Both the position numbers and the translations under genes were made by a program. A DNA stretch of 64,000 bases, taken from Pseudanabaena sp. Salubria-1 (GTDB lineage: Bacteria; Cyanobacteriota; Cyanobacteriia; Pseudanabaenales; Pseudanabaenaceae). This document shows, piece after piece, positions 53,226 through 62,542 of this stretch. How positions within the stretch are numbered: the first letter of the stretch is position 1; every line of letters begins with the position of its first letter. The stretch is taken from positions 1 to 64,000 of the forward strand of contig JALQCR010000019.1 of assembly GCA_023336205.1 (NCBI GenBank). Reading direction: 5' to 3'. Below the pieces are notes generated by a model. That model searched no databases and was not told the DNA's origin. It saw only the letters and a program-made list of their open reading frames with translations.

Positions 53226-54703
53226 TTAGTAATGTCCTCCACATCCGCCCTGCCAAGTTTCTACGCTCCCCGTCCAACTTTTTGCATCAGGGTAACGCTC
53301 TCTTAAGCGCTGATTTACTGCCTCAGCTTGTTCTCGATAGGGCTGTTTGGGTTGATTCACGGCAGATTGTCTTCGAGGAAATCGATCTTGATACGCCAAA
53401 CTCAGCGCCAGACTTGAGTAAGCTTCAGCTGGAGGATTAGGAAAAGATTTCTCAAGAATAGGTAGGATCTGGTGGAGACGATTTTGACTGGAAAGGGTTT
53501 CGACTAGGTGATCATAGTTTGTACGATAGAGTCCACGGCATTGAGGATTGCCAGTTCTATCTTTAGGAAATGCTTGAATTCCTTTAAGATATATCTGGAG
53601 TGCACGCTCGATCTTTTTATTTTCTACGAGTAAGTCCCCAAAATGCATATACATACTAGGATTGGTAAAACGTCCCTCCTTTCTTAAAAGTTGATCATAG
53701 GCTGCGATCGCCTGATTAAGTCGATTATTTTCTTGGAGTTCCCTTGCCAATAGCTGATAGAGGTTTTCGTTTTTTGGATTGAGTCGAATTTCTTCTCGAT
53801 AGAAGGCGATCAACTCCTCCTTCTGTCCCGATAGACTGAGGATATCTATAAATTCCGCCTTAGCAGTCTGATTGTCAGGATAGCGGCGCACGAGTTGCCG
53901 ATATAGAGATACTGCATCCTGACGAACAGAACTCCTACTACGATAACCAGAACCACTAATGCTTCCCGCAACACCTTGAGATTTAGCGGCTCTAGCTAGT
54001 TTTATGGCAATTTCTAGAGTCAGAGGACGACCTAATTGCGTTTCTAGAAAAGTAAAGCCATTTATTAACTGCCCTTGGGCTGCTAATCCCTTCGCTAACT
54101 CAAAGTAACCACGATGGTTATTAAATCGAATCTCTTGTAATCCTTTGGCAACTAGTTGGGCAGCATTTTTTTGACCTTCTAATACGCTCGTTAAAATCTG
54201 GTTGGTTCTATTCCGTGTCTCAGGGCTAGTTGAAGTGCTATTGATGACCTTCTGTAAAACAGCGATCGCTTCAGTAAATTTCCCTTGAGTCTGGAGAATT
54301 TGTCCAAAACTAATCTGAATGTAGTAATAGACCTGTTGGGTAATAAGCTCTAAAAACCCCAAAAGTCAATCTGGGTAAGGGTTTCAAGGATTTTAGCCTA
54401 AAATCCTTGAAACCCTCCCTAGTCAACGGTTTTAGCGATTTTAATTGTTATTACCCAACAGGTCTAATACATATAGTCGTTCAAAGAGGCTGGTCGGGGC
54501 TGGGATAGGATCTGCCGATAAATAGTTTCTGCTTCTGAGTACTTATCCTCACTTTCCAGATCCTTAGCTTGCCTCAGAAGATTTGACCACCCATCTGAGT
54601 TATTCTGAGCATGATTTTGGGCATGGGCTATTTCTTGGAAAGCCAGATGGATGATTGATGGAGTGATGGCGATCGCGATCGCCATCATAAAAGTTACGCT
54701 CAT
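53226..54703 (-). pseudogene. Exported TPR protein gene broken by a MITE
   Basis: The N-terminal frame (54464-54703, 79 codons) has a signal-like start and AKDLESEDKYSEAETIYRQIL; the larger part (53226-54362) has several TPR-like units (VLQKVINSTSTSPETRNR, AAYDQLLRKEGRF, ALQIYLKGIQAFPKD). The 135-bp element at 54330-54464 separates them. Removing it with one TAATA rejoins NDYMY to YYIQISFG in frame. The 5' end lies at the edge of an IS1595 element and may itself be cut. Function unknown. Confidence 0.8.
54330..54464. mobile_element. 135-bp MITE
   Basis: The terminal 17-bp perfect inverted repeat is GACCTGTTGGGTAATAA, and TAATA is repeated directly at both sides. An internal palindrome (GGTTTCAAGGATTTTAG and partner, about 54389-54416) follows. 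It has no gene; some full-length IS with the same ends should supply the transposase. Confidence 0.85.
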
Positions 54704-55646
54704 GTAGGTAAATAGGTGGAAGGAGGAAAAAGAAGACGACGCAGGAAGTCAAAATCAATCCAACGTAGATTGTAAGCCCACTCGAACATGGCTACATACA
54801 GATACAAATACTTCTTGTGAATACCTCGAAAGGGACGCAGAAAATTGCGTAAACCAACCCAAATGCCCTCCATAGTATTGCAATGAACCTCACAAAAACC
54901 ATCTTGATCTTCATCGCGGGCATACTCGCGCTGAGAGTGACAAACGGTTTGACGCTCACGACCAGAAGCAGGTATGCGATTATAAGCATCGGATTCATCG
55001 GTATAGACTGTCGTGGTCGGTAAGGTCGTTACCTCTACCTGCGGTTGAATCGTGATTTGTTGAGTATTGTCACAGACCTTCATGCGGATCTGACCACTGT
55101 TGCGCCCAACAGTACCGACAATGGGTGGACGGTCATTTGCCATGGTTCCCTTGCCTTTGCGTTGATTCCCGCGTTGTCTTGGTGGGTCTGCTATTGGATC
55201 TTTTTTTTTGCTCCCTTTTCTCCTGCATTCTGAAACATCTCGTCCATCTCGGCTTCAGCATCGGGCAGATTACCATTAATCAAATGGGCAAATCCTCGAC
55301 GTTGGATGCGATGCCGCCAAGACAATAATGTCCCATAGTCGAGTCCTAGTTCCTCGGCTATGTGTTGGGTCGTTTGTCCTTGTAAGAATCCACGCAATAT
55401 CAGCACGATCTGACCACAGGTGTAATGGCTTCCTGATAAGTCTGTTCCTGTAAAAATGTGAAACACTTTCCCACATTCCCGACACTTATATTTGACGATT
55501 GGTGTACGTTGGCGATCGTGTGGCGCTTGTCCTGCTGGTATTGCGTGTCCACTTGGACAATGCAAACCCTTTGGATGCAGGATCTTTAATAACCATTCAT
55601 AGCACGCTTGTTCATCTAACAATTCGGTCAGGGGAAATTTGATCAT
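54700..55646 (-). CDS. IS1595-family transposase, two frames joined at an A9 run
   Basis: The first frame (55191-55646, 151 codons) has a zinc ribbon (CPSGH...CRECGK) and a helix-turn-helix, and starts the DDE domain (AEMDEMF). The second (54700-55143 and its upstream extension) continues DPIADPPRQRGNQR, MANDRPPIVG, VYTDESDAYNRI and CNTMEGIWVGLRNF. They connect by a -1 shift on GCAAAAAAAAAG (near 55201-55209). It may be programmed slippage or a plain mutation. Confidence 0.75.
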
Positions 55647-55701
55647 GGCATCTCTATCGATTCATGAAAATGACTTCCTCCTATTTTGCCATTTCACCTA
55701 C
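54704..55701 (-). mobile_element. IS1595-family element
   Basis: About 1.0 kb. The ends share GTAGGT...AAAT...GGAGGAA as an imperfect inverted repeat. The expected 8-bp target duplication is not found: the flanks are ACGCTCAT and TTCCCCAT. This suggests that one side was lost or rearranged after insertion. Confidence 0.7.
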
Positions 55702-55709
55702 TTCCCCAT

Positions 55710-56411
55710 ATGAGCGAACTTTTTTCATCACAAATTTACCCTGACATTTTTGGCTACTGTGGGGATGTTTTATTTCCATCACTTATTCTTGGTCAAGCAG
55801 TTAGTCTTATGGATTGCGGATCTCTTTTTTCACATTCAGATAACCCTAGTGATAGATTTAAAAGACTTTCAAACTTAATTATGAAATCTTTTAGTACTTT
55901 GCCTAGTTGTGTTCAAAATCCTTTTACTATCTTGTACTGCTCAAGACTAAATGAAAGCCTAAAATCCACATTTGAACTCTATAGATTAGATTGGAGTCAC
56001 AAAAATGGATGGAAAACATCTCAACCAGAACTTCCTAGTCATTCAGATTTGATCTTAAGTCTAGGTTCTGGTAAAGAAAGTATTCTAGCAAGTCATCTAA
56101 ATTGGCAAAAAACTGAAGTTAAAGGAACTAGTAGATCTGTATTTAGCGCATTCTGTGATTCCTTAGAATCTGGACAAGATCCATTGAGTGGCGGTGCTCC
56201 TCAGCTTGTTGGGATTTATCGTAAAGGGGCAGCAAGAAGCTTTGGAATCATATTTAATGATCAAAAATATCTATTGGGTTTACCTGTTGAAAATGAAAAC
56301 TTGAAATCAGTGGAATGGAGAAATCATTTATTTGAAGAATCTGACCCTAATACAAATCAGCGCCAAACTAATGCTCAGCCACAACCACGCCCTAAATCTT
56401 TGGGGAAATAA
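55710..56411 (+). CDS. Unknown protein, perhaps Ntn-hydrolase-like and N-truncated
   Basis: About 233 residues from ATG 55710, 8 bp beyond the IS1595 end. IFGYCGDVLFPSLILGQAV and GGAPQLVGIYRKGAARSFGI resemble inner strands of proteasome-like Ntn hydrolases, whose usual N-terminal nucleophile segment is not present. The IS may have removed it. The tail is polar (QRQTNAQPQPRPKS). The family call is weak. Confidence 0.4.
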   Translation: MSELFSSQIYPDIFGYCGDVLFPSLILGQAVSLMDCGSLFSHSDNPSDRFKRLSNLIMKSFSTLPSCVQNPFTILYCSRLNESLKSTFELYRLDWSHKNGWKTSQPELPSHSDLILSLGSGKESILASHLNWQKTEVKGTSRSVFSAFCDSLESGQDPLSGGAPQLVGIYRKGAARSFGIIFNDQKYLLGLPVENENLKSVEWRNHLFEESDPNTNQRQTNAQPQPRPKSLGK

Positions 56412-56604
56412 AGTGCAATTGATTAGATGGTGGATAAAGCTGCGATCTTGCAATTGTTTTTTGAGAGGTGGGTGCGGTGGCGATCACTCTTTGGATGTGA
56501 TCATGGTTGCGAGTGTTGTTGTGTGGAATTTTTGAGATGATGGTTGGTGCGATCGCTTTTTGAGTTGTTTATAGCGCGATCTCGTCTATTGGAGGTTAAA
56601 AATA

Positions 56605-56790
56605 ATGAATCATGCTGAACTAAAAGCTAAAGCTTTATCCAATCCTGAAACTTTTGCGGCTTATGAAAGTATGGATGTTGAGTTTTCGATATTGCGGCAA
56701 ATGTTAGCTACTCGTGAGAAGGCTGCTTGCCCAAATTTCATCTTCACTATTCAAACGTGGTTGTGTAGGTTGAGAATAGTCGATCGCTAA
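56605..56790 (+). pseudogene. 5' fragment of an XRE/HigA-type antitoxin
   Basis: The first 40 codons (MNHAELKAKALSNPETFAAY then EFSILRQMLATREKA) match the start of HigA-like antitoxins, just before the helix-turn-helix. Then the frame runs into the antisense of the DUF4058 gene, so the rest is missing. GGAGG lies about 14 bp upstream of the ATG. The junction is close to 56720. Confidence 0.65.
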
Positions 56791-57483
56791 ATCATAACGT
56801 CCACGATGATAAACCTGATCTACTAAAACTTGCAAATCTAGTATCGGTTCTGGTTCATCTAAGCGTAGCGGAATAGAGAAATTAGGAATGCGATCACGAA
56901 TTGAAAACGCATATAAATCAGCAGCAGGACGCTCGTGGCTGCGACTGACCAAAATATGATAATCAGACGCAGGAAGTTGTCCTTGTAAAAAGGATGGGTT
57001 AGTTCTTAAGAGATTAATTTCCACAAAATGAGTTTGGGTTTGTAAAACTCGCCTTCTTTTGCGGAGATATGCTTCGCGTCCCTCCCCTGTCTTTTTGTTT
57101 TTAGGGGAGAGTATCTCGATCGCAGTGATCACTTTTCCAGTTTGGACTTCACGAATTTCTAGATACCGTTCGCTAACTTCCTCGTATGTTGGCAAAAGAA
57201 TGCGAACTGGGTCGATCTCTGTGCGCTCAGCAACTGCGGTTGCCCTATCTTTCTCACTACTTGCCGTACTTCGACTCAGCAATGAAACGTCTGGTATTCC
57301 AATGAGCAGATCGTCTCCTGTTTCATCACTCCAATAAGTACGTTTCTCGATTTCAATGCGATAGTCTTGGCTAATGGTGTCAGCGAGGGCATCAGCGATC
57401 GCCACGATCAATCGACTATGCACAGCCGACCATAGTTCAGGGTTTTCTAAATAAGGATTCATGCCAGGGAAAGGGGAGGGCAT
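56704..57483 (-). CDS. DUF4058 protein
   Basis: A 259-residue protein. MPSPFPGMNPYLENPELW is the exact family start, followed by SRLIVAIADAL, EILSPKNKKTGEGREAYLRKR and RYDLAIDY. The fold has nuclease-like features in relatives but the role is unknown. It is abundant in cyanobacteria. The last few residues may come from the junction with the broken antitoxin gene. Confidence 0.85.
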   Translation of the reverse strand: MPSPFPGMNPYLENPELWSAVHSRLIVAIADALADTISQDYRIEIEKRTYWSDETGDDLLIGIPDVSLLSRSTASSEKDRATAVAERTEIDPVRILLPTYEEVSERYLEIREVQTGKVITAIEILSPKNKKTGEGREAYLRKRRRVLQTQTHFVEINLLRTNPSFLQGQLPASDYHILVSRSHERPAADLYAFSIRDRIPNFSIPLRLDEPEPILDLQVLVDQVYHRGRYDLAIDYSQPTQPRLNSEDEIWASSLLTSS

Positions 57484-57568
57484 TTTTAGATATCCTCTTT
57501 ACATCTATAATTTTCTGGTAAGACTCTGAAGAAATTCTAACATGCCCTCTCGGCAAGGCTATTCTTGA

Positions 57569-58474
57569 TTACATATATTTGGCGGTGTAACTACGGGCGA
57601 TCGCATCGCATCGTTCGTTATCAGGATCGCCAGAATGCCCCTCTACCCAATGCCATCGAATATTTGATGAATTGAGAGGATCGAGTTGTTGCCAAAATTC
57701 TTGATTTTTGACAGGCTTATTGTCCTTGGTTTTCCATCCGTTCTTTTTCCAGCCTTTAATCCATTTGGTAATCCCATCTAGCACATATTTACTATCGGTA
57801 TAGAGATCGACGGGAGTGGATTGTTTGTGAGTGGAGAGAAATTCTAAAGCTGCGATCGCACCTTGTAGTTCCATTTGATTGTTAGTTGTCTCGCGGATGC
57901 CTCCGCCGAGTTCTTTGATACTGCCATCGGAGAAATGGATGACTACGCCCCAACCGCCAGGACCTGGATTTTTGGAGCAAGCACCGTCAGTGTGGATGCT
58001 GATGATTTTGGATTCGGTGGAACTGGTGATTGGTAATTGGGATTCGGTGATTGGTGATTGGGGGAGAGATATAGGTTCTAGAGTTGATTCTGGTTTGGTC
58101 TTTGTGGAGGTGACTTGAGAGCGCGATCGCACAATTTCTACGGCAACGGAGCCTAAAAAATTGGGAATTGGAGGTTGCTTGATCACTCTTACTTCGACCT
58201 GTGCGATTTTTTCGTCTTCGAGCAGGCTGTCTGCGATCGCACCAACCAATCTCTCGATTAGTTTAAATTTCTGTGTCTGTATTAGATTTTCAATTTTGCG
58301 AATGCAGGAGATGTAATTAACCGTATCTTCAATTTCGTCATTATGGGTAGCCTTCTCAAAATCTACCCATAGGGTTGCATCCACCTCAAACCATTGTCCT
58401 AATACATTCTCTTCGGGCAGATATCCTACATATCCATATGCCCTTACGCCCTTTAAATAAATTTTGCTTGTCAT
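57569..58474 (-). CDS. Dihydroneopterin aldolase fused to ribonuclease HI
   Basis: A 301-residue protein. Residues 1-120 are FolB: IYLKGVRAYGYVGYLPEENVLGQ, DTVNYI, and KPPIPNFL-like QPPIPNF with the substrate Lys region. Residues about 155-301 are RNase HI: IHTDGACSKNPGPGGWG, ETTNNQMELQGAI, VDLYTDSKYVLDGI and WVEGHSGDPDNERCD, with all four catalytic acidic residues. The linker (about 121-155, Ser/Pro/Thr rich) is encoded by GATTGG-type short repeats. One makes folate precursors; the other removes RNA from RNA-DNA hybrids. Confidence 0.9.
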   Translation of the reverse strand: MTSKIYLKGVRAYGYVGYLPEENVLGQWFEVDATLWVDFEKATHNDEIEDTVNYISCIRKIENLIQTQKFKLIERLVGAIADSLLEDEKIAQVEVRVIKQPPIPNFLGSVAVEIVRSRSQVTSTKTKPESTLEPISLPQSPITESQLPITSSTESKIISIHTDGACSKNPGPGGWGVVIHFSDGSIKELGGGIRETTNNQMELQGAIAALEFLSTHKQSTPVDLYTDSKYVLDGITKWIKGWKKNGWKTKDNKPVKNQEFWQQLDPLNSSNIRWHWVEGHSGDPDNERCDAIARSYTAKYM

Positions 58475-58502
58475 CTGGTTGAGTAATGGGTAGTGCTAAA
58501 CA

Positions 58503-58541
58503 GATAAGAATAGGCGGCGCGAAGCGCCGCCTATTCTTATC
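58503..58541. repeat. Perfect palindrome with GCGC core, 18-bp arms
   Basis: GATAAGAATAGGCGGCGC and its reverse complement around gaa. It lies upstream of the folB-rnhA start and downstream of the ylqF stop (58696), so it may be the terminator of ylqF at a distance. Confidence 0.65.
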
Positions 58542-58566
58542 ATATAAATTCTTAGTAATGCTAGTT

Positions 58567-58695
58567 GAAAATAAACCAAGAACTCAAGTTCTTGGCTAAA
58601 AGCTAAAGTCTGCTGAAGCAGACTAAAGAATACTTCTAAGGTTAACCCGTTTCAAAGGGTTTGAGCTTTTAGACCGCACTTGAGTGCAGGGCTGC
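58567..58695. repeat. Small palindromic repeats past ylqF
   Basis: CCAAGAACT-ca-AGTTCTTGG, AGTCTGCT-ga-AGCAGACT and GGTTAACCCGTTTCAAAGGG-type words follow one another. These are common interspersed repeats of cyanobacteria; the minus-strand ylqF transcript would carry them at its 3' end. Confidence 0.5.
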
Positions 58696-59535
58696 TTATT
58701 GAGGTGGCATTTCTAGAGCGATCGCTCCTAGTTTGCCCTTACGAAAATCATACAAAATTAGCCTTGCAACTTTATCTAAATCGCCTTGAAATTTATTTAG
58801 AGCGGCAACTTCATGAATGTACTCAATACCTGAAGTTACCGTCGCAGGATCAATGACGTAACGACTGCTCAATTTAGCGTTGAGCTTAATCAGCAAATCT
58901 ACGGCTTCCGCAGCCACTAAGACATTGTCGTAGGCAGCCTGACCGATATCATCACAAATAGCTAGTTTCATCGCCGCATCTTGGTCATGGAGCAAAGGTG
59001 GAATTACCCCAGGCGTATCAAGCAACTCGATCTGATCAGAAATCCGAATCCAGCGCAACTGGCGGGTTACTCCCGCTTTATTGGAACTCGCCACTACCCT
59101 TTTCTTAAGCAACCGATTAATCAGTGCCGATTTGCCGACATTAGGGAACCCGACTACAACTGCACGTACGGGACGGGGCAACATGCCTCGACCGTGCCGC
59201 CGTTCATTTACTTTCTCGCCTGCAACTTGGGCAGCCTTGAGTAAATCCACCATGCCTTTGCCAGCCTGAGCATCAGTGAAATACGCCATGCGATCCTGCT
59301 CGGAAAACCATCGCATCCACTGTGTTTTTACGTTTGAGGTGATGGCATCAATGCGATTGCATACTAAAATGTGCGACTTTCCCTCCACCCATTTTTCAAT
59401 TTTGGGATGCTTACTAGACATTAAAATGCGCGAATCACGCACTTCAATGACCACATCAACCAATTTTAGTTGTTCTAACAACTGCTTTTCAGCTTTGGCG
59501 ATATGACCTGGATACCACTGAATTGGGCTTGCCAT
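58696..59535 (-). CDS. ylqF: Ribosome biogenesis GTPase YlqF/RbgA
   Basis: A 279-residue protein. The G motifs are circularly permuted: G4-like VCNRIDA first, then P-loop GFPNVGKSALINRL, then switch DTPGVI. MASPIQWYPGHIAKAEKQL is the family start. It assists late assembly of the 50S subunit. Confidence 0.93.
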   Translation of the reverse strand: MASPIQWYPGHIAKAEKQLLEQLKLVDVVIEVRDSRILMSSKHPKIEKWVEGKSHILVCNRIDAITSNVKTQWMRWFSEQDRMAYFTDAQAGKGMVDLLKAAQVAGEKVNERRHGRGMLPRPVRAVVVGFPNVGKSALINRLLKKRVVASSNKAGVTRQLRWIRISDQIELLDTPGVIPPLLHDQDAAMKLAICDDIGQAAYDNVLVAAEAVDLLIKLNAKLSSRYVIDPATVTSGIEYIHEVAALNKFQGDLDKVARLILYDFRKGKLGAIALEMPPQ

Positions 59536-59645
59536 AGGAAAAAAATACGGAGAGAAAGTATCTTTAACTATATACTGTTGCTAAGATATTAAGAAATATT
59601 AAGATCTGCCTTTAATTTTAATTAAATTTAAACTTTAAAAAAATC

Positions 59646-60470
59646 ATGATTAAGTTCTCCTTACCAAAGATTATTCAGAGATTTAGCAAGATCGCGATCG
59701 CTATAATGTTGCCCTTAGCGATCGCTTTCACCCATATTCCTGCGGCTCATGCTTTTGATGCTCCAGAACTATTGCCTGAAAAGTACACAAACGTAATCGA
59801 TTTGGGGCGTTTTTTAACTGAGTCTGAAGAGTTAGCCCTTGATCAAAAATTAACTAAATTTGAAGAACAAACAGGCTGGAAATTGCGGGTTCTTACCCAA
59901 GTCGATCGCACCCCAGGGCGAGCAGTTAAGGAGTTTTGGGGGCTAGACGAGAGCAGCGTTATGCTTGTTGCTGATGGGCGTGGACGCAACTTACTAAACT
60001 TTAGCGTCGGTGATGCGGTGTATCCGTTGCTATCACGTAGCTTCTGGATTGAGTTGCAGTCTCGCTATGGCAACCAGTTCTATGTGCGTGATCAAGGGTA
60101 TGACCAATCGATTTTGTCGGCTATTGATGCGATCGCAACTTGTCTCGACCAAGATGGCTGTGCAGTTGTCCCAGGCATTCCTCAAGAGCAATGGATTTTG
60201 ACGCTGATTACTTCCATTGTCGGTGGCGTGATCTTTGGGTTTGCGGGGCATCCTCGTAAAGATGGAGAAATATTTGCTTGGAAATGGGCGCTAATCTTCA
60301 CCCCACTTTGGGGCATGTTATTCATTTCATTTGGTCTGGGTCCAGTGCTGACGCGCACTAGTGAATGGGTTCCCATTGTTCGCAATGTAGCAGGTTTTGT
60401 TGGTGGTGCAGTGATTGCATATCTAATTCCTTCACCAAAACGAGTGACCCCATCGCCTGAGGCACGATAA
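59646..60470 (+). CDS. TPM-domain protein (Psb32/TLP18.3-like)
   Basis: A 274-residue protein. Signal peptide (about 1-36, ending HAFDAPE), then a TPM domain (VIDLGRFLTESEELALDQKL, VMLVADGRGRNLL), then three hydrophobic segments. TPM proteins of this type act in photosystem II repair in cyanobacteria and plants. The extra membrane helices are compatible with a thylakoid or plasma-membrane anchor. Confidence 0.82.
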   Translation: MIKFSLPKIIQRFSKIAIAIMLPLAIAFTHIPAAHAFDAPELLPEKYTNVIDLGRFLTESEELALDQKLTKFEEQTGWKLRVLTQVDRTPGRAVKEFWGLDESSVMLVADGRGRNLLNFSVGDAVYPLLSRSFWIELQSRYGNQFYVRDQGYDQSILSAIDAIATCLDQDGCAVVPGIPQEQWILTLITSIVGGVIFGFAGHPRKDGEIFAWKWALIFTPLWGMLFISFGLGPVLTRTSEWVPIVRNVAGFVGGAVIAYLIPSPKRVTPSPEAR

Positions 60471-60586
60471 ATAAAAAGCGGCGCGAAGCGCCGCTTTTTA
60501 TTTATCGTAATTTTTGTTAAAAGTTCTGCGAAGCAGAACTTTTAACAAAAATTACGATTTGGGTTTCAGCGCAAAGCGCTGAAACC
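60464..60586. terminator. Three successive palindromes between convergent genes
   Basis: 60464-60508 has 21-bp arms around gaa with GGCGC core. 60506-60556 has 24-bp arms around gaa and shares CGT with the first. 60562-60586 has 11-bp arms around aaa. All arms are perfect. They fill the space between the TPM gene and the end of the metalloprotease gene. Confidence 0.8.
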
Positions 60587-61286
60587 TACTGAGACTGTAG
60601 CTTTGCATCGATCGCTTTGGCAATGCGATCGCTTGCCTCTTCAAGATGGGCTTTAGTATAGATATCAAGCTTGTCGCCGCGATCGCGTAATACATTCGCG
60701 AGGCGATCGCGCAGTTGACGGAGTTGATACCATGCAAGGGTTCTGGCATCTTCGGGCGGATTGCTGGTTTGGATTCCAACTACAAAATCAAGGAAGTTAT
60801 CGATTTTGTCTGGGGAGAGTCGATTGCGTAGAGCCAGATTAACTAATAGATTCATATGTTGGCGCTGAAGGGAACGGCGCAAGCTGGACACTTGAGTTAA
60901 ATCATTAGGTGGTTGCAGAACTTCTGTCCAAATACCTTGCAGTAAAGTATCAAACAGTTCTGGTAATGTCAGGGCCTGACCAGCAGCAGTTTTCAATTCG
61001 GTATCACGCAGCCTTTGCAAGCGCTCTGAAGATAGTAAATCACTCAGGACAAAGGTTTGTAATGATAAAATGCGCTCGTGAATTGGATAGTCCAGAGAAG
61101 AGAAATCAGGTGAAGCACCCCAGTGATACCAACGGGATGGAGCCAGTTTATTCAGCAGATCTGGAGAAAAATTGAGAGCATCAGCCGCAAATAAATTTTT
61201 TTGAATCATAGCGATCGCTTCACGTTGCTTCGCCACAGGGATTGGCTCAAAAGGCAATCTTCCGATCGCATCACCAGAACGATAAC

Positions 61287-62542
61287 TGAGATCTTGCACC
61301 ATTCCTGAAAGAGTTAAGTAGGAATGGGTTTGAGAATAATTTCAAACCCATGACGAGCAGCAATATCGGCACTAATTTGGAGATACCTAAGAAGTTTCAA
61401 CCAAAGGACAGAAGGAAATAAAACGGAAAGTGTCAAATCACAGGTAGCTTTCCAGTCCAAGACAGGAGGACTCGACCATTGATCAATCCAATGGGCCAAA
61501 AGATAAGCAAGCAGAGAGAGGATAAGCCAACGATAAACACCAAGTTTTGTAGATTGCCCAAAACAATGCAAACCAAAGCGATGTTTGATGGTTTTGAAGA
61601 ATCCCTCAATCGCCCAACGCTTACGACCTAACATCACCAGATAAGCACCAGAATAAGGATGAGAAGAGACAACAAAGCGTAACTCCCGTTTACTATCAGC
61701 TCTTTTGAGCCAAAACCAAGAGATCGTCAAAGGCTGAGTTAGCCCTTCTAGCAAAATTTGTTGTCCACGTTTGCCATGACGATAAAGTTGTTTGACTGTA
61801 CGGCCATCTTGAAGTTTACGATTGTTGCGTACACCGACAACGATGCGCCAAGTCTTGGCGCGGACAGTATTGAAAAACTTCACCGTACTAAACTCAGTAT
61901 CAGCAAGGACAATCACAGTCTTGCCTTGGGTTAGTTGCTTGGGTACTGTCCCCAATAACTTACAAGCTAAGTCAGAGGGACTGGGGTATCCTTTGCCGCG
62001 CCATACTCTAAAACTCCATGGTACGCGCCACTCTCCATAGACCAGATACAGTACAACCAGATGTAGTCCTCGCTTTCCGTTTAGTATTCTCACCCATGGG
62101 TCTGGTTCGTTTTGGGTGGGATTGCTCAAATGTAAAAACTTGCCGCTTTTTTCTAGGGTAGTCAAGTCTATCAGTATCTTTAATGGCACTTGTTTCGATG
62201 GGCGATGCTTGGCGATTTGTCCCAAAATAGCCTGCCGTGTTGACCGAATTACTGCTCTCGTTGACCAGTTATAGTGATTGAGAAATCGGCTGAGTGCACT
62301 CGCTGATTTTATCTGTGTATGTTCTGGATAAGGATGCCTTTGTGCTTCGAGAAATAGTCCTAGTATTGCATTGAGACTTGCTGTTTGATACACACTTGGC
62401 ATCAAACACAGAAGACTATACACTAGCCCTTGGGCGTGCTTAACGATGCTTTCCATGCTCGTTATTTAATTTACTACTACGCCCTTTTTTTCACATTTCT
62501 GCTCTTTCTGCAACCCCTTTTCTTGAATGGTGCAAGATCTCA
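61287..62542 (-). mobile_element. IS element inside the metalloprotease gene
   Basis: 1,256 bp. The terminal 18-bp inverted repeat TGAGATCTTGCACCATTC is perfect and GATAAC is directly repeated at 61281-61286 and 62543-62548. One transposase gene fills it. The IS4-like group is my best placement. Confidence 0.9.
61314..62456 (-). CDS. IS4-like DDE transposase
   Basis: A 380-residue transposase. DDE-type motifs: ILIDLTTLEKSG, VIVLADTEFSTVKFF, and RWAIEGFFKTIKHRFGL with the catalytic Glu. It is unrelated at sequence level to the two identical transposases at 4048 and 29727. Intact frame. Confidence 0.88.
   Translation of the reverse strand: MESIVKHAQGLVYSLLCLMPSVYQTASLNAILGLFLEAQRHPYPEHTQIKSASALSRFLNHYNWSTRAVIRSTRQAILGQIAKHRPSKQVPLKILIDLTTLEKSGKFLHLSNPTQNEPDPWVRILNGKRGLHLVVLYLVYGEWRVPWSFRVWRGKGYPSPSDLACKLLGTVPKQLTQGKTVIVLADTEFSTVKFFNTVRAKTWRIVVGVRNNRKLQDGRTVKQLYRHGKRGQQILLEGLTQPLTISWFWLKRADSKRELRFVVSSHPYSGAYLVMLGRKRWAIEGFFKTIKHRFGLHCFGQSTKLGVYRWLILSLLAYLLAHWIDQWSSPPVLDWKATCDLTLSVLFPSVLWLKLLRYLQISADIAARHGFEIILKPIPT

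Noticed and set aside
61287..62542. Alternative IS ends at TTGCACC with a GATC duplication
   Set aside because: With those ends the host frame is not restored; with TGAGATC ends and the GATAAC duplication it is.
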